In this document: piece by piece, positions 9,868-21,384 of the stretch
How the letters are laid out: each line of letters begins with the position of its first letter
Numbering within the stretch: position 1 is the first letter of the stretch
Source: Pantoea trifolii
GTDB lineage: Bacteria > Pseudomonadota > Gammaproteobacteria > Enterobacterales > Enterobacteriaceae
DNA length: 64,000 bases
Direction: 5' to 3'
Assembly: GCF_024506435.1 (NCBI RefSeq)
Contig: NZ_JANIET010000001.1
Span: 1,054,001 to 1,118,000, forward strand
Notes under the pieces: model-generated
What the model was told of the DNA's origin: nothing
What the model saw: only the letters and a program-made list of their open reading frames with translations
The model's database searches: none
Program-made: the position numbers and the translations under genes

Positions 9868-11733
9868 TTACTGGGCGAGCCAGTCAGCGATTTGCTGCTG
9901 AATACCGGCGGCATCCAGTTGGTAATCCTGACGCACTTCTTCCTGCGTACCTTGTGGGATGAACTCATCCGGCAGACCGAGGTTGAGCACTGGCACGCGC
10001 AGGCGTTTTGCCATCACGTACTCGTTGACGCCGCTACCGGCACCGCCTTTAATGGCGCCTTCTTCCAGCGTAACCAGCGAATCGTGGCTGGCCGCCAGTT
10101 CGGCGATCAATGCCTCGTCGAGTGGCTTCACAAAACGCATATCCACCAGCGTGGCATTCAGCGCTTCCGCAGCGGCAGCGGCTTCTGGCAGTAAGGTACC
10201 GAAGTTAAGGATCGCCAGCTTTTCGCCGTGACGCTTCACGATGCCTTTACCCAGCGGCAAGCTCGCCAGCGGTTCCAGCGTTGCGCCGGTGCCGGTACCG
10301 CGCGGGTAACGTACCGCACTTGGGCCAGCCTGATAGTGATAACCGGTGTACAACATCAGACGACATTCGTTTTCATCGCTTGGCGTCATGATCACCATCT
10401 CTGGCACGCAGCGTAAGAACGCGATATCAAATGCGCCCTGATGAGTTTGACCATCCGCGCCGACAATGCCGCCGCGATCGATAGCAAACAGCACCGGCAA
10501 TTTCTGGATGGCGACGTCGTGGATCAGCTGATCGTAGGCGCGCTGCAGGAAGGTTGAGTAGATCGCCACAACCGGTTTGTAACCACCAATTGCCATGCCC
10601 GCCGCGAACGTCACGGCGTGCTGCTCGGCAATCGCCACATCAAAATATTGTTGCGGATAATCGCGCGAGTAGCTCACCATGCCGGAACCCTCACGCATCG
10701 CTGGCGTGACCGCCATCAAACGCGCATCGTCAGCGGCCATTTCACTCAGCCAGTTGCCGAAAATCTTTGAGTAGCTTGGCAAGCCCGGCACGCTTTTCGG
10801 CAGCGCTAGGCTGGCGGGATCGAATTTCGGTACCGCATGCCAGGTGATCGGATCTTCTTCCGCCGGGGCATAACCTTTGCCCTTTTTGGTCATAATGTGC
10901 AGGAACTGCGGACCTTTCAGATCGCGCATGTTCTTCAGCGTGCTCACCAGCGTCAGCACGTCGTGGCCATCCACCGGGCCGATATAGTTAAAGCCCAGCT
11001 CTTCAAACAGCGTGCCCGGCACCACCATGCCCTTCAGGTGCTCTTCGGTGCGTTTCACCAGCTCTTTAATCGGCGGCAAACCGCCCAATACACGCTTGCC
11101 GCCTTCGCGCAGGCGTGAATAGGTTTTTCCGGAGAGAATCTGTGCCAGACGATTGTTGAGTGCGCCCACGTTTTCGGAGATCGACATCTCATTATCGTTG
11201 AGGATCACCAGCATATCCGGCTTGATGTCACCGGCGTGGTTCATGGCTTCAAACGCCATGCCCGCTGTGATCGCGCCATCGCCAATGATACAGGCGGTGC
11301 GGCGGCCTTTACCTTCACGCTCGGCGGCAACGGCCATGCCGAGACCGGCGCTGATTGAGGTGGAAGAGTGACCCACGCTTAACACGTCGTACTCACTCTC
11401 TCCGCGCCACGGGAACGGATGCAGGCCATTTTTCTGGCGGATGGTGCCGATGCGATCGCGGCGTCCGGTTAGAATTTTGTGCGGATAAGCCTGATGGCCG
11501 ACGTCCCACACCAGATGATCAAAGGGGGTGTTATAAACATAATGCAGCGCGACTGTTAGCTCGACGACGCCCAGACCCGATGCAAAGTGGCCGGAAGAAC
11601 GGCTCACGCTATCCAGCAGATACTGACGCAGTTCGTCACACAGCTCCGGAAGTTTTTCTTTCGGTAATAAACGTAATTCCTGAACCGTGTTGGCTAACGC
11701 CAGTGTCGGGTATTTTGCAATATCAAAACTCAT
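9868..11733 (-). CDS. dxs: 1-deoxy-D-xylulose-5-phosphate synthase
   Basis: Dxs condenses pyruvate and glyceraldehyde-3-phosphate with thiamine diphosphate, the entry step of the MEP isoprenoid pathway. I place the start at ATG 11733 ([18 protein letters not shown], 621 residues) because this is the conserved N-terminus; 12 more codons are open upstream but overlap the ispA end. The TPP motif region GDGAITAGM...NDNEMSIS, the transketolase segment [17 protein letters not shown] and a C-terminal FIPQGTQEE are present. It is the last gene of xseB-ispA-dxs. Confidence 0.98.
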   Translation of the reverse strand: MSFDIAKYPTLALANTVQELRLLPKEKLPELCDELRQYLLDSVSRSSGHFASGLGVVELTVALHYVYNTPFDHLVWDVGHQAYPHKILTGRRDRIGTIRQKNGLHPFPWRGESEYDVLSVGHSSTSISAGLGMAVAAEREGKGRRTACIIGDGAITAGMAFEAMNHAGDIKPDMLVILNDNEMSISENVGALNNRLAQILSGKTYSRLREGGKRVLGGLPPIKELVKRTEEHLKGMVVPGTLFEELGFNYIGPVDGHDVLTLVSTLKNMRDLKGPQFLHIMTKKGKGYAPAEEDPITWHAVPKFDPASLALPKSVPGLPSYSKIFGNWLSEMAADDARLMAVTPAMREGSGMVSYSRDYPQQYFDVAIAEQHAVTFAAGMAIGGYKPVVAIYSTFLQRAYDQLIHDVAIQKLPVLFAIDRGGIVGADGQTHQGAFDIAFLRCVPEMVIMTPSDENECRLMLYTGYHYQAGPSAVRYPRGTGTGATLEPLASLPLGKGIVKRHGEKLAILNFGTLLPEAAAAAEALNATLVDMRFVKPLDEALIAELAASHDSLVTLEEGAIKGGAGSGVNEYVMAKRLRVPVLNLGLPDEFIPQGTQEEVRQDYQLDAAGIQQQIADWLAQ

Positions 11734-11752
11734 CAGAGACTCATTATGAAAG

Positions 11753-12652
11753 TTATTTATCGCGTTCAATTATGAAGCTTGCCAGCGCTTGTAAGGCGAG
11801 TGTGTTGTAAGACTGTGCCGCCAGAATATCGAGCGCGCCGAGCGCCTCTTGATAAAGATCCCAGGCTTTACTGCGGGCATTTTCCAGCCCCATCAATGCA
11901 GGATAGGTGCTTTTACCCAACGCCTGATCTGAGCCCTGTGTTTTCCCTAACACGGCGGTATCGCCGATTACATCGAGGATGTCATCCTGCACCTGAAACG
12001 CCAGTCCGATGGCGTTGGCGTAGATATCCAGCACCGGCAACGCGGCGCGGCCACGCTCCCCGGCGGCTAATGCGCCAAGACGTACCGCTGCACGTATTAA
12101 CGCGCCGGTTTTATGACGGTGAATCTGTTCCAGCTGCGCCAGATCGATACTTTTTCCTTCCGCCGCCAAATCCAACGCCTGACCGCCGCACATGCCTGCC
12201 ACGCCGCTGGCCTGCGCCAGTTCGGAAATCATCGCAATACGCGCTTCGGCGTTGACGCCGGGCATCGGCTGATCGGCCAGAATCGAAAAGGCCAGAGTTT
12301 GCAAAGCATCGCCGGCGAGAATCGCCGTGTCTTCACCATATTTTATATGGCAGGTTGGCTGCCCGCGGCGTAACGCATCGTCATCCATCGCCGGCAGATC
12401 GTCATGAATCAGGGAATAAGCATGAATGCATTCCACGGCCGCAGCCGGAACATCCAGGCTGGCCGCATCGGCCTTCAGCATTTCACCTGTTGCGTACACC
12501 AGAAAGGGACGCAGACGCTTACCGCCTAATAATGCCCCATACTCCATGGCATTCACCAGAGGAGAACTCTGAAAAGGAAGTGGATCTATTAAACGCGTCA
12601 AGGCCTGATTAACGCGTTGATGGTAAGCGCTCAGCAGTTTAGCGAAATCCAT
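11753..12652 (-). CDS. ispA: (2E,6E)-farnesyl diphosphate synthase
   Basis: IspA adds two isopentenyl units to make farnesyl diphosphate for ubiquinone and undecaprenyl lipids. The 299 residues carry both Asp-rich motifs (DDLPAMDDD and DDILD), plus [15 protein letters not shown] and the KST(Y)PAL region. Its start codon overlaps the xseB stop by one base (TAATG). dxs follows after 19 bases, so two steps of isoprenoid synthesis are cotranscribed. Confidence 0.98.
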   Translation of the reverse strand: MDFAKLLSAYHQRVNQALTRLIDPLPFQSSPLVNAMEYGALLGGKRLRPFLVYATGEMLKADAASLDVPAAAVECIHAYSLIHDDLPAMDDDALRRGQPTCHIKYGEDTAILAGDALQTLAFSILADQPMPGVNAEARIAMISELAQASGVAGMCGGQALDLAAEGKSIDLAQLEQIHRHKTGALIRAAVRLGALAAGERGRAALPVLDIYANAIGLAFQVQDDILDVIGDTAVLGKTQGSDQALGKSTYPALMGLENARSKAWDLYQEALGALDILAAQSYNTLALQALASFIIERDK

Positions 12653-12894
12653 TACTCATTTTCCGGGGTAAAAGGGGCGAGGGCGGCATCTTTCTCTTCG
12701 CTGAGCAGGATTTGCACGCGCTGCTCTGCCTGCTGCAGAGTTTGCTGACCGGTACGTGCCAATTGTACGCCGTGTTCGAATTCGTTCAGCGCCTGCTCCA
12801 GCGGCAGCTCGCCACTTTCCAGACGGCTGACAATCTGTTCCAGCTGCTGCAATGCGCTTTCAAAACTGGCTGGCGCTTCGGCTTTTTTCGGCAT
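12652..12894 (-). CDS. xseB: exodeoxyribonuclease VII small subunit
   Basis: XseB is the small helical subunit that binds XseA in exonuclease VII. From ATG 12894 the product is 80 residues ([20 protein letters not shown]), identical in length to E. coli. The 13 further codons open upstream are not conserved. The stop overlaps the ispA start by one base, so this is the promoter-proximal gene of the operon. Confidence 0.97.
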   Translation of the reverse strand: MPKKAEAPASFESALQQLEQIVSRLESGELPLEQALNEFEHGVQLARTGQQTLQQAEQRVQILLSEEKDAALAPFTPENE

Positions 12895-13131
12895 AATCAG
12901 TGTCGACTCACAGGTTAGGACATTATCTTGCAATTGGTCATGGTAGCCGACAGGGATTAATTAGCAAAATAATGAATGTGAAGAAGGTTGCTTAAAGCAG
13001 TCACCCAGCAAAGGTGGTATACTTTTGCGCCTCGGATGCGGGGGCTCCTGAATCAACCCGCAATTATATGATTTTAACAGTTAAGTGCTGATGCTTTTAG
13101 CACTTATTTGTCCAAACGAATCCCTGTCGCC

Positions 13132-14580
13132 ATGAAGTTTATCGTCAAGTTGTTCCCAGAAATCACCATCAAAAGTCAGTCGGTGCGTCTGCGCTTTATC
13201 AAAATTCTCTCCAGTAGCATTCGTAATATTCTGCGCACTGTCGATGAAGACATCAAAGTCGTGCGCCATTGGGACCACATTGAAGTGCGTTCTAAAAATG
13301 AGTCGCTGCGTGAGACCCTTGTCACCGAACTGACGCGCATTCCGGGCATACATCATGTGCTCGCGGTAGAAGATCGCTCGTACACCGATATGCACGATAT
13401 TTTCGAGCAGACGCTGGTGCTGAACCGCGAGCGTCTGGAAGGCAAAAGTTTCTGCGTGCGCGTGAAGCGTCGCGGCAAGCACAGCTTCAGCTCGCAGGAC
13501 GTGGAACGCTATGTGGGCGGCGGCCTTAATCAGCACATCGCCAGCGCGCGCGTGCAGCTCAATCGCCCGGAGGAAACGGTGAATCTGGAGATCGAAGACG
13601 ATCGCCTGTTGCTGATCACCGCACGCTATGAAGGCTTAGGCGGTTTCCCGATTGGTACCCAGGAAGATGTGCTGTCACTGATTTCCGGCGGTTTCGACTC
13701 CGGCGTGTCGAGCTATATGCTGATGCGCCGCGGTTGCCGCGTGCATTACTGCTTCTTCAACCTTGGCGGTGCGGCACACGAGATAGGCGTGCGTCAGGTT
13801 GCGCATTATCTCTGGCAGCGTTTTGGTCGCTCGCACCGCGTGCGTTTCGTGGCGATCAACTTCGAGCCGGTAGTCGGTGAGATTCTGGAGAAAGTGGACG
13901 ACGGCCAAATGGGCGTGGTGCTAAAGCGCATGATGGTGCGTGCGGCGTCGATGGTGGCGGAGCGTTACGGCGTGCAGGCGCTGGTGACCGGCGAAGCGCT
14001 GGGCCAGGTTTCCAGCCAGACGCTGACTAACCTGCGTTTGATCGATAACGCCTCCGATACGCTGATTCTGCGTCCGCTGATCTCCCATGATAAAGAGCAC
14101 ATCATCGATGTGGCGCGTAAGATCGGCACTGAAGATTTTGCCCGCACCATGCCAGAGTATTGCGGTGTGATTTCGAAAAGCCCAACCGTTAAAGCGGTGA
14201 AGGGCAAGATCGAAGCGGAAGAGCAAAACTTCGATTTCGAGATTCTTAATCGCGTGGTGCAGGAAGCCAGCAACGTCGACATCCGTGAAATCGCCGAGCA
14301 GACGGAAGAAGAAGTGGTGGAAGTTGAAACCGTTGACTCTTTCACCCGCAACGACGTAGTGCTGGATATCCGTTCGGCCGATGAGCAGGAAGCAAAGCCG
14401 CTGGAAGTTGAAGGCGTTGAAGTGAAAACGTTGGCGTTCTACAAACTCAGCACCCAGTTTGGCGATTTGGACCAGAGCAAAACCTGGCTGCTGTATTGCG
14501 ATCGCGGTGTGATGAGTCGCCTGCAGGCGCTCTATCTGCACGAGCAGGGCTTCAAAAACGTAAAAGTTTATCGCCCGTAA
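13132..14580 (+). CDS. thiI: tRNA 4-thiouridine/thiazole sulfurtransferase ThiI
   Basis: ThiI transfers sulfur from IscS persulfide to uridine-8 of tRNA and to ThiS for thiazole synthesis. I use ATG 13132 ([19 protein letters not shown], 482 residues, the E. coli length) rather than the upstream TTG at 13108. The order is ferredoxin-like and THUMP domains, the PP-loop [13 protein letters not shown], then a C-terminal rhodanese domain with [12 protein letters not shown] carrying the persulfide Cys. The partner Cys is in [12 protein letters not shown]. The region before the start has little Shine-Dalgarno complementarity. Confidence 0.97.
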   Translation: MKFIVKLFPEITIKSQSVRLRFIKILSSSIRNILRTVDEDIKVVRHWDHIEVRSKNESLRETLVTELTRIPGIHHVLAVEDRSYTDMHDIFEQTLVLNRERLEGKSFCVRVKRRGKHSFSSQDVERYVGGGLNQHIASARVQLNRPEETVNLEIEDDRLLLITARYEGLGGFPIGTQEDVLSLISGGFDSGVSSYMLMRRGCRVHYCFFNLGGAAHEIGVRQVAHYLWQRFGRSHRVRFVAINFEPVVGEILEKVDDGQMGVVLKRMMVRAASMVAERYGVQALVTGEALGQVSSQTLTNLRLIDNASDTLILRPLISHDKEHIIDVARKIGTEDFARTMPEYCGVISKSPTVKAVKGKIEAEEQNFDFEILNRVVQEASNVDIREIAEQTEEEVVEVETVDSFTRNDVVLDIRSADEQEAKPLEVEGVEVKTLAFYKLSTQFGDLDQSKTWLLYCDRGVMSRLQALYLHEQGFKNVKVYRP

Positions 14581-14615
14581 TTAGTAGGGTCGCCATTTAT
14601 GGCGACCTCTGCCAA

Positions 14616-15224
14616 TTAACGCTCTTCAAACTCCTGATAATTATAAATTCCCGCCGCCAGTACCAGCTGTGAAGCCACTTCACGCGCGGTCTCTTTATCC
14701 ACCAGCAAATCAATCAGCTTCAACGCAAAATCAATCGCGGTGCCCGGTCCCTGGCTGGTCAGCAGATTAACGCGCGGATCCCACACTACGCGGCGCTCCA
14801 TCCATTTACTGTCTGGAATGGTGTCACGCAGGCCGGGAAAACCGGTCATATTGCCGACGGGAAACAGATCGTGCGTGACCAAAACCGTGCCCGGCGCGGC
14901 ACAAATTGCCGCCACAATTTTGCTGGAGAGATGGAACTGGCGCACGGTTTCCACCAGCAATGGGCTGTCGCGGAAAGTCTCCGCGCCTTTCAAACCGCCG
15001 GGCAGTACAATCGCATCGTAATCGTTGTCCGCGACCTCAACCAAAGGCGCATCCGCCAGCAGCCGCACACCGCGCGAGCAGACGATCTCACGCGTGCCAT
15101 CGCTCTCCACGCTGGCGGTGGTGACGCTTAATCCGCCGCGTATCAGCAAATCGATAGTGGTGACCGCTTCGGTCTCTTCACTTCCATGTGCCAGGCAAAC
15201 CAGAACCGATGCGTTCGCGCTCAT
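14616..15224 (-). CDS. yajL: DJ-1 family protein deglycase/chaperone YajL
   Basis: A 202-residue PfpI/DJ-1 family protein, homologous to E. coli YajL (196), which protects proteins from oxidation and glyoxal-type damage. The nucleophile-elbow Cys is Cys108 in VAAICAAPG, and the conserved Glu is in GSEETEAV. It begins inside the panE 3' end (47-base overlap, another frame). The same overlapping arrangement occurs in E. coli and suggests coupled translation. Confidence 0.93.
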   Translation of the reverse strand: MSANASVLVCLAHGSEETEAVTTIDLLIRGGLSVTTASVESDGTREIVCSRGVRLLADAPLVEVADNDYDAIVLPGGLKGAETFRDSPLLVETVRQFHLSSKIVAAICAAPGTVLVTHDLFPVGNMTGFPGLRDTIPDSKWMERRVVWDPRVNLLTSQGPGTAIDFALKLIDLLVDKETAREVASQLVLAAGIYNYQEFEER

Positions 15225-16098
15225 AGTAGGACTCCTTACGTTTAATCAGATCGTACAAACGGGTATTTTCCGGCAGTGAAATGCCCTGCGCGCGGGCGCG
15301 ACGCAAGAGGTAACCGGTGATGTAATCAATTTCGGTCAGACGCTGCGCCCGCACATCCTGCAGCATCGATGAGGTATTGGCAGCGGTGCTATCGATCACG
15401 TCGTAAATAATATCGCGCAGATTATCCACCGCCATGTGCTGACCTTCGCGCTCCATCACCCAGGCGATCTCTTCGCACAGCAACGTTATTTGTTCCGGCC
15501 AGGCACGCAGCGCACCGTTTTGGCAATCGTGTTCAACGGTCATCGGGTTGATTACGCAGTTGATGGCCAGCTTGCGCCAGCTGGCGGCGGCGATGTTGTC
15601 ATGCCAGGCCACGTCCGGCAGCGCCTGATGCAGAATATCGGCGATATCGCTCAGCGCGGCGCTCTCGCGATTAGCAGGACCAATGTGCGTGATGCCGTGC
15701 GCGATATGTTTGATCACCGTGCCGTCGCGCATCGCGGCGTGCGTGGTAATGCCGCGCAGCAGCGGCTGGCGCAGGTCTTTCAACTCTTCCAGCGTACCCA
15801 TACCATTATGCAGCAGCAGAATCGGCGCGTGCGTCGGCAGCACGCTTTGCAGGTTTTTCACTGCAGGAGAAACCTGCGGCGCTTTGAGCGTCACCAGTAA
15901 TAGCTGGCTTTCGGCGAGGAACAGCGGATCGTTGGCGATAAAGGTGTGATTGCTCACCTGGCCTTGCGGATCGACCACGTTGGCGGAGCAATACGGCTGC
16001 GGCACACGTAACCAACCCTGCACCTCATGTCCCTGACGGGCGAGAGCGGCGAGCCAAATTTGACCTAAGGCGCCACACCCCAACACGGTAATTTTCAT
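15178..16098 (-). CDS. panE: 2-dehydropantoate 2-reductase
   Basis: PanE reduces ketopantoate to pantoate with NADPH in coenzyme A synthesis. The 306 residues start with the Rossmann motif [11 protein letters not shown]. They contain [14 protein letters not shown], the catalytic-Lys block [15 protein letters not shown], and [13 protein letters not shown] near the end. It is transcribed with yajL and diverges from yajQ. Confidence 0.96.
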   Translation of the reverse strand: MKITVLGCGALGQIWLAALARQGHEVQGWLRVPQPYCSANVVDPQGQVSNHTFIANDPLFLAESQLLLVTLKAPQVSPAVKNLQSVLPTHAPILLLHNGMGTLEELKDLRQPLLRGITTHAAMRDGTVIKHIAHGITHIGPANRESAALSDIADILHQALPDVAWHDNIAAASWRKLAINCVINPMTVEHDCQNGALRAWPEQITLLCEEIAWVMEREGQHMAVDNLRDIIYDVIDSTAANTSSMLQDVRAQRLTEIDYITGYLLRRARAQGISLPENTRLYDLIKRKESYYERERIGSGLPGTWK

Positions 16099-16223
16099 TT
16101 TGCCTCCCGTGGGCGGGTTCCGGTTTTCACGTTACGAGTCAGTATAGCTTTCCATGTATCGTGTTTTATTAGCGCCACAAGACGCGTATTATGCATGTCA
16201 CTTTAGTATCAGGAGAAGAAAAG

Positions 16224-16715
16224 ATGCCATCTTTCGATATCGTTTCCGAAGTCGAATTGTCGGAAGTGCGAAATGCCGTGGAGAATGCGAGCCGCGAGAT
16301 CTCAACCCGTTTCGATTTCCGTAACGTGAGCGCAACCATTGAGCTCAACGAAAAGAATGAGACCATCAAACTCAGCAGCGAATCTGATTTTCAGGTAAAG
16401 CAGCTGGTGGATATTCTGCGCGAAAAGCTGCTGAAGCGTGGCATTGAAGGCGCGGCGATTGAAGTGCCAGAAGAGATCGTGCACAGCGGTAAAAGCTGGT
16501 CGGTGGAAGCCAAGCTGAAGAAAGGTATCGAAAGCGATATCGCGAAAAAGCTGGTGAAGCTGATTAAAGACAGCAAGCTGAAAGTGCAGACGCAGATTCA
16601 GGGTGAAGAACTGCGCGTAACCGGTAAGTCACGCGACGATCTGCAAGGTGCGATGGCGCTGGTGCGCGGTGGCAACCTCGGTCAGCCTTTCCAGTTCAAA
16701 AACTTCCGCGACTAA
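16224..16715 (+). CDS. yajQ: nucleotide-binding protein YajQ
   Basis: YajQ is a 163-residue protein of two RNP-like folds. Members bind nucleotides, including cyclic-di-GMP in Xanthomonas; its role in enteric bacteria is unsettled. The start at 16224 ([21 protein letters not shown]) is the conserved one and is preceded by AGGAGAAGAAAAG; the frame is open 11 codons further up. The C-terminus [11 protein letters not shown] is typical. Its stop overlaps the end of the convergent regulator gene by 4 bases. Confidence 0.95.
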   Translation: MPSFDIVSEVELSEVRNAVENASREISTRFDFRNVSATIELNEKNETIKLSSESDFQVKQLVDILREKLLKRGIEGAAIEVPEEIVHSGKSWSVEAKLKKGIESDIAKKLVKLIKDSKLKVQTQIQGEELRVTGKSRDDLQGAMALVRGGNLGQPFQFKNFRD

Positions 16716-18484
16716 TCGCGTTTGTCGCGCGCCGCACGACGATAGAGCGTGCTGCGTGCGACGCCTAAGGCTTCCGCCGTTTTACTGATATTGCCATTAA
16801 AGCGCTGCAGCGTTTCGCTGATCAACCGTTCATCATGACTCTGCCGATCGGGCTGTGGCGGCAACGCCGCGCGACGATACTCGGCCGGCAAATGCACCTC
16901 AGTGACTTCCTCACCTTCATCCGCCAGCGCCAGCAGCACGCGTAACAAGCTACGCAATTGCCGCACGTTGCCCGGCCACGGCAGCTGTGCCAGTGCTGTT
17001 AATAAAGCAGGTGAAAGCTGAATATCACGATCCGCGCCGCCCAGCTCCAGCCATAAACGGCTGATAAAACCTTCTACGTCCGGCCAGTCGCGCAGCGGCG
17101 GAATGGTCATTGAGAATTCCTGCAGGCGATAGAGCAAATCTTCGCGGAATTCGCCTTCATTTACGCGCTGTGCCAAATCGCGGTGCGTGGCGCTGATCAC
17201 CGCAAAATTTACCGGCCAGCTGTGGCTGGAGCCGAGTGGCGCCACCTCTTTCTCCTGCAACACGCGTAGCAAGCGGGTTTGCAGCGCCAGCGGCATATCG
17301 CCAATTTCATCGAGAAACAGCACGCCGCCATCCGCTTCACGGATTTTACCGATATAGCCATTCTTGCTGGCACCGGTGAACGCGCCGGGTTGATAGCCAA
17401 ACAGCTCAGATTCAATCAGCGCTTCTGGGATAGCCGCGCAGTTAATGGCAACGAATTTACCTTCGCGCCAGCGGCTCTGCTGATGCAGCGCGCGGCTGAC
17501 ATACTCTTTGCCGCTGCCGGTTTCGCCGTGAATGCACAGTGAAACGCCGGCATTGAGCAGCCGCACCATCTTCTTGCCATCGCGGCCCAGCGAGAAGGGC
17601 AGATCGCTGGCGGATTCGCTCGGCGTGGCAAAATGGCTGCGCTGCGGCGCACGCAGGCGGAAATAGTAGCGCTGCGCGGCGTAATCGAGCGGAACGGGAA
17701 TGGTGTTGGCTTGCTGCTGCTGTTGCGGGAACAGTTGTTGAAAGGTCACGCTGCCGAGTTGTTCGACGCTCAGCGCCAGTTCGCGCATCGCCAGACGATT
17801 AGCGGCGGTCAGGACGTTGTCCGAGAACACCAGCAGCAGTTCATCGCTGGTATCGATGCCCTGCGGCTGCAGATGCAGGCTCATCAACCATTGCTGCGGA
17901 TGCAGGCTCTGTTTTACCCACAGGTATTCGATCTGTTTCGCCGCCGCTTTCACCCAATTAAAGGTTTGCGGATGCGGGAAGTGCGCCGGGCCGGAAATAT
18001 CCAGCACGCCAGCAATTTGGCCGTTCGGCATTTGCAGCGGCATCGCCGCGCAGTACAAGCCTTGATTGAGCGTCAGGAAGTGCTGATGACCTTCAATTTC
18101 GCAGCCGTCATCAATCGCCAGCGCGGTGCCAATCGCATTGGTACCACGCCCGCATTCACTCCACAAATTGCCCGGCGCCAGCGCATAACGTTGGGCTTTT
18201 TCCATCGAAGGCATATCGCCAAAGGTATTCAACACCAAACCGGTGGCATCCGACAGAATCACCACCGATTGCTTCTCGGCCAGTCTCTGCGCCAGCTGTT
18301 TAATAACCGGCTGCGCGAACTGCTGCAGCCCGGCATTGCTGGCGAGCACATCGGCCAGTTCACCCTGACGAACACGAGGAAAATCATCGGCGGTGCGATC
18401 GAGACCATACAGCTGGCTACGAAACCAGGAGTCGCTTAACAGCGGATTGGTGTTAACGGCAGACGCGGATGGATTTCCCTGCAT
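16712..18484 (-). CDS. sigma-54-dependent transcriptional activator, AcoR-like
   Basis: A bacterial enhancer-binding protein of about 590 residues from the start chosen here. ATG 18484 has GAGG 8 bases upstream; the longer open frame to 18604 and the Met at 18496 lack such a site. An N-terminal GAF-type sensor region (about 40-180) resembles AcoR of acetoin catabolism. The AAA+ domain has Walker A GETGSGKE, the sigma-54 contact loop GAFTGA, and Walker [12 protein letters not shown] Fis-type helix-turn-helix ([19 protein letters not shown]) ends the protein. It is divergent from the aldehyde and alcohol dehydrogenase genes, which have a sigma-54 promoter, and so is their likely activator. The effector is unknown; acetoin, an alcohol or an aldehyde would fit. 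Confidence 0.85.
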   Translation of the reverse strand: MQGNPSASAVNTNPLLSDSWFRSQLYGLDRTADDFPRVRQGELADVLASNAGLQQFAQPVIKQLAQRLAEKQSVVILSDATGLVLNTFGDMPSMEKAQRYALAPGNLWSECGRGTNAIGTALAIDDGCEIEGHQHFLTLNQGLYCAAMPLQMPNGQIAGVLDISGPAHFPHPQTFNWVKAAAKQIEYLWVKQSLHPQQWLMSLHLQPQGIDTSDELLLVFSDNVLTAANRLAMRELALSVEQLGSVTFQQLFPQQQQQANTIPVPLDYAAQRYYFRLRAPQRSHFATPSESASDLPFSLGRDGKKMVRLLNAGVSLCIHGETGSGKEYVSRALHQQSRWREGKFVAINCAAIPEALIESELFGYQPGAFTGASKNGYIGKIREADGGVLFLDEIGDMPLALQTRLLRVLQEKEVAPLGSSHSWPVNFAVISATHRDLAQRVNEGEFREDLLYRLQEFSMTIPPLRDWPDVEGFISRLWLELGGADRDIQLSPALLTALAQLPWPGNVRQLRSLLRVLLALADEGEEVTEVHLPAEYRRAALPPQPDRQSHDERLISETLQRFNGNISKTAEALGVARSTLYRRAARDKRD

Positions 18485-18542
18485 TGATGACCTCATGCCC
18501 AAGCGAAAGTGTTGCAGCATTGTAGCGGGTTGGTTTCTGTAC

Positions 18543-18559
18543 TGTTGCGATACGCAACA
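18543..18559. promoter_or_regulatory. palindrome, candidate upstream activator site
   Basis: TGTTGCG-ATA-CGCAACA is a perfect 7+3+7 palindrome about 110 bases upstream of the sigma-54 promoter, the usual distance for an enhancer-binding protein site. Related half-sites (TGTTGC at 18510-18515; its complement-like GCACAACA near 18577) flank it. Assignment to the adjacent activator is inference. Confidence 0.55.
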
Positions 18560-18666
18560 CAGATGGTGAACTTTTCTGCACAACATCTGCAAACCAAGCC
18601 ACACGTGGGTTTATAACTTGATGATTAAATTTATATTTTTTCAAATAATCAGCTGATGAAAAAAGC

Positions 18667-18682
18667 TGGCACGCCCGCTGCA
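18667..18682 (+). promoter_or_regulatory. sigma-54 promoter for the aldehyde/alcohol dehydrogenase operon
   Basis: TGGCAC-N5-CTGCA matches the -24/-12 consensus TGGCAC-N5-TTGCW except for one base. The invariant GG and GC are exactly 10 bases apart. Transcription would start near 18693, leaving a leader of about 66 bases before the dehydrogenase start. Confidence 0.85.
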
Positions 18683-18759
18683 ATAGCTTCTTTGACAGCA
18701 TGTTCTCTGAATGGCGACTGACCTTTCAGATTATCTGACCCTACATAAAGGAGTTTGCG

Positions 18760-20280
18760 ATGCGTTATGCACATCCCGGCACGCCCGGCGCTTTGGTTTC
18801 ATTTCAGGCGACTTACGGCAACTACATTGCGGGCAAATTCGTCGAGCCGCTCAGCGGCCAATACTTCACCAACACCTCGCCAGTGAATGGCAGTGATATC
18901 GCCCAGTTTCCGCGTTCGGATGCGCGTGATATCGATTTAGCGCTGGACGCGGCGCATCAGGCGGCCGATGCCTGGGGAAAAACCAGCGTGCAGCATCGTG
19001 CCAACATCCTGCTGCAGGTGGCGGACCGTATTGAGGCCAATCTCGAAAAACTGGCCGTAGCGGAGAGCTGGGATAACGGGAAACCAATCCGCGAAACCCT
19101 GAATGCCGATCTGCCGCTGGCGGTGGATCACTTCCGTTACTTCGCCGGTTGCCTGCGGGCGCAAGAGGGCAGCACTGCGGAGATCGATGAAACCACCGTG
19201 GCGTATCACTTCCATGAGCCGCTCGGCGTGGTTGGGCAGATCATTCCGTGGAACTTCCCGCTGTTAATGGCGGCGTGGAAACTGGCGCCGGCGCTGGCGG
19301 CGGGGAACTGTGTGGTGCTGAAACCGGCGGAACAGACGCCGCTGGGCATTACGCTGCTGATGGAGGTGATTGGCGATCTGTTCCCGGCTGGCGTGTTGAA
19401 TGTGGTGCAGGGCTTTGGTCGTGAAGCGGGTGAAGCGCTGGCGACCAGCAAACGCATCGCTAAAATCGCCTTTACCGGTTCAACGCCGGTGGGTCGTCAC
19501 ATCATGGCCTGTGCCGCCGAAAACATCATTCCCTGCACCGTCGAGCTGGGCGGCAAGTCGCCGAATATCTACTTTGCCGATGTAATGGACGGCGAGGATG
19601 AGTTTATTGAGAAAGCGGTGGAAGGGTTAGTGCTCGGTTTCTTCAATCAGGGCGAAGTCTGTACCTGTCCGTCACGCGCGTTGATTCACGAATCGATCTA
19701 TCAACCCTTTATGGATCGCGTGATGGCAAAGGTGGCGAATATCCGTCGTGGCGATCCACTAGATAGCGACACCATGATTGGCGCGCAGGCTTCACGCCAG
19801 CAATTCGATAAAATCCTGTCGTATATCAACATCGCTCGCGACGAAGGCGGGCAGATTCTCACCGGTGGCGATCGCGCCAGCATGGCCACCGAGCTGAATG
19901 ATGGATTCTACATTCAGCCGACCTTAATCAAAGGAACCAACCAGATGCGTTGTTTCCAGGAGGAGATTTTTGGCCCGGTGATTGGTGTTACCACCTTTAA
20001 GGATGAGGCAGAAGCGCTCGCCATCGCCAACGAAACCCAGTTCGGTCTTGGTGCGGGCGTGTGGACGCGCGACACCAATCTGGCTTATCGCATGGGACGC
20101 GGCATTAAAGCCGGTCGCGTCTGGACCAACTGCTATCACATCTATCCCGCTCACGCGGCATTCGGCGGCTACAAGCAATCGGGGGTGGGCCGTGAGACGC
20201 ACAAGATGGCGCTCAGCGCCTATCAACAAACCAAAAATCTGCTGGTTAGCTATGGCACCGCGCCTTTGGGCCTGTTCTGA
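18760..20280 (+). CDS. exaC: acetaldehyde dehydrogenase, ExaC/AldB family
   Basis: A 506-residue NAD(P)+-dependent aldehyde dehydrogenase of the AcoD/ExaC/AldB group, which oxidises acetaldehyde to acetate. Visible features are the cofactor region [23 protein letters not shown], the VELGGKSPN block with the general base Glu, and the catalytic Cys in [11 protein letters not shown]. The extra C-terminal block [20 protein letters not shown] is typical of this group. The start lies 8 bases after AAAGGAGT. The adjacent alcohol dehydrogenase gene begins 30 bases downstream. Together they would convert an alcohol such as ethanol to an acid. The names exaC, aldB and acoD are used for close relatives. 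Confidence 0.9.
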   Translation: MRYAHPGTPGALVSFQATYGNYIAGKFVEPLSGQYFTNTSPVNGSDIAQFPRSDARDIDLALDAAHQAADAWGKTSVQHRANILLQVADRIEANLEKLAVAESWDNGKPIRETLNADLPLAVDHFRYFAGCLRAQEGSTAEIDETTVAYHFHEPLGVVGQIIPWNFPLLMAAWKLAPALAAGNCVVLKPAEQTPLGITLLMEVIGDLFPAGVLNVVQGFGREAGEALATSKRIAKIAFTGSTPVGRHIMACAAENIIPCTVELGGKSPNIYFADVMDGEDEFIEKAVEGLVLGFFNQGEVCTCPSRALIHESIYQPFMDRVMAKVANIRRGDPLDSDTMIGAQASRQQFDKILSYINIARDEGGQILTGGDRASMATELNDGFYIQPTLIKGTNQMRCFQEEIFGPVIGVTTFKDEAEALAIANETQFGLGAGVWTRDTNLAYRMGRGIKAGRVWTNCYHIYPAHAAFGGYKQSGVGRETHKMALSAYQQTKNLLVSYGTAPLGLF

Positions 20281-20310
20281 GTCCGCATCCGATCAAATGG
20301 AGAGTGAAAG

Positions 20311-21351
20311 ATGAATATGCAAATCAAAACCACCATGAAAGCCGCCGTTGTGAAGGCTTTTGGTGAACCGTTAGTGATTGAGCAGGTGCCGGTGCCGCAG
20401 GTCGGGCCGGGGCAGATTTTGGTGAAAATCGCGGCGACCGGCGTATGCCATACCGATCTCCACGCCGCCGAAGGCGACTGGCCGATTAAACCTAATCCGC
20501 CATTTATTCCGGGCCACGAAGGTGTTGGCCAGGTGGTTGCATTGGGCGAGGGCGTTAAGCACCTGAAAATGGGCGATCGCGTCGGTGTGCCATGGCTCTA
20601 TTCGGCGTGCGGTCACTGCGAACACTGTCTCGATAGCTGGGAAACGCTGTGTCTGTCGCAGCAAAATGCCGGTTACTCAGTGAATGGCAGCTTCGCGGAA
20701 TACTGCCTCGCCGATGCCAACTATGTCGGCATCATTCCGGATAACGTCGATTACAACGAAATCGCGCCAATCCTCTGTGCGGGCGTTACCGTGTATAAAG
20801 GGCTGAAAATGACCGATACCAAACCTGGCGATTGGGTGGTGATTTCCGGTATCGGCGGCTTAGGGCATATGGCGGTGCAGTACGCGGTGGCGATGGGTCT
20901 GAACGTGGCGGCGGTGGATATCGATGATGAGAAGCTGGAGTTTGCTAAACGTCTCGGTGCCAGCGTGGTGGCGAATGCGAAAAATGTCGATCCGGCCAAG
21001 GTGTTCCAGGAGAGTTTTGGCGGTGCGCACGGCGTGCTGGTCACGGCGGTTTCACCAAAAGCGTTCGAACAGGCGATTGGTACGCTGCGTCGTGGCGGCA
21101 CCATGGTGCTGAACGGTTTGCCGCCGGGCAAATTCGATCTGTCGATTTTCGATATGGTGTTGGACGGCATTACGGTGCGCGGTTCCATCGTCGGTACGCG
21201 CAAAGATCTGCAGGAAGCGCTGGATTTCGCCGGTCGTCACAAGGTGAAAGCCACCGTGGCGGTTGAACCGCTGACGAATATCAACGATATCTTCGCGCGT
21301 ATGCACGCTGGCAAGATTGAAGGGCGTATTGTGGTGGATATGTCGCTGTAA
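20311..21351 (+). CDS. adhP: zinc-dependent alcohol dehydrogenase, AdhP-like
   Basis: A 346-residue medium-chain dehydrogenase. Catalytic zinc ligands are in GVCHTDLH and GHEGVG, and the four-Cys structural zinc site is [15 protein letters not shown]. The NAD-binding motif is [13 protein letters not shown]. The sequence class is that of ethanol-preferring AdhP/AdhA enzymes (E. coli AdhP is 336 residues). The Met at 20311 is used; a second Met at 20335 ([12 protein letters not shown]) is the start that most relatives have. It is the second gene of the sigma-54-driven operon and ends right at a terminator used by yajR. Confidence 0.85.
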   Translation: MNMQIKTTMKAAVVKAFGEPLVIEQVPVPQVGPGQILVKIAATGVCHTDLHAAEGDWPIKPNPPFIPGHEGVGQVVALGEGVKHLKMGDRVGVPWLYSACGHCEHCLDSWETLCLSQQNAGYSVNGSFAEYCLADANYVGIIPDNVDYNEIAPILCAGVTVYKGLKMTDTKPGDWVVISGIGGLGHMAVQYAVAMGLNVAAVDIDDEKLEFAKRLGASVVANAKNVDPAKVFQESFGGAHGVLVTAVSPKAFEQAIGTLRRGGTMVLNGLPPGKFDLSIFDMVLDGITVRGSIVGTRKDLQEALDFAGRHKVKATVAVEPLTNINDIFARMHAGKIEGRIVVDMSL

Positions 21352-21378
21352 CAAAAAGCCCGACGCAGTGGTCGGGCT
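21352..21378 (-). terminator. intrinsic terminator for yajR
   Basis: AGCCCGAC-GCAGTG-GTCGGGCT, followed on the - strand by TTTTTG. On the + strand it has no T-run, so its clearest target is the leftward yajR transcript, although the hairpin also ends adhP. Confidence 0.8.
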
Positions 21379-21384
21379 GGTCAT

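Noticed and set aside
12895..13131. Possible TPP riboswitch upstream of thiI
   Set aside because: No CUGAGA-type or other THI-box segment was seen; the short inverted sequence AAGTGCTGATGCTTTTAGCACTT at 13081-13103 region is a simple hairpin.
14588..14607. GGTCGCCA-TTTA-TGGCGACC hairpin between thiI and yajL as a terminator
   Set aside because: A hairpin is present, but neither strand has a following T-run; it was left out of the terminator list.
17633..18439. 268-codon + strand frame opposite the AcoR-like gene
   Set aside because: The - strand encodes an unmistakable AAA+ activator; the + frame is a shadow rich in Arg, Gln and His.
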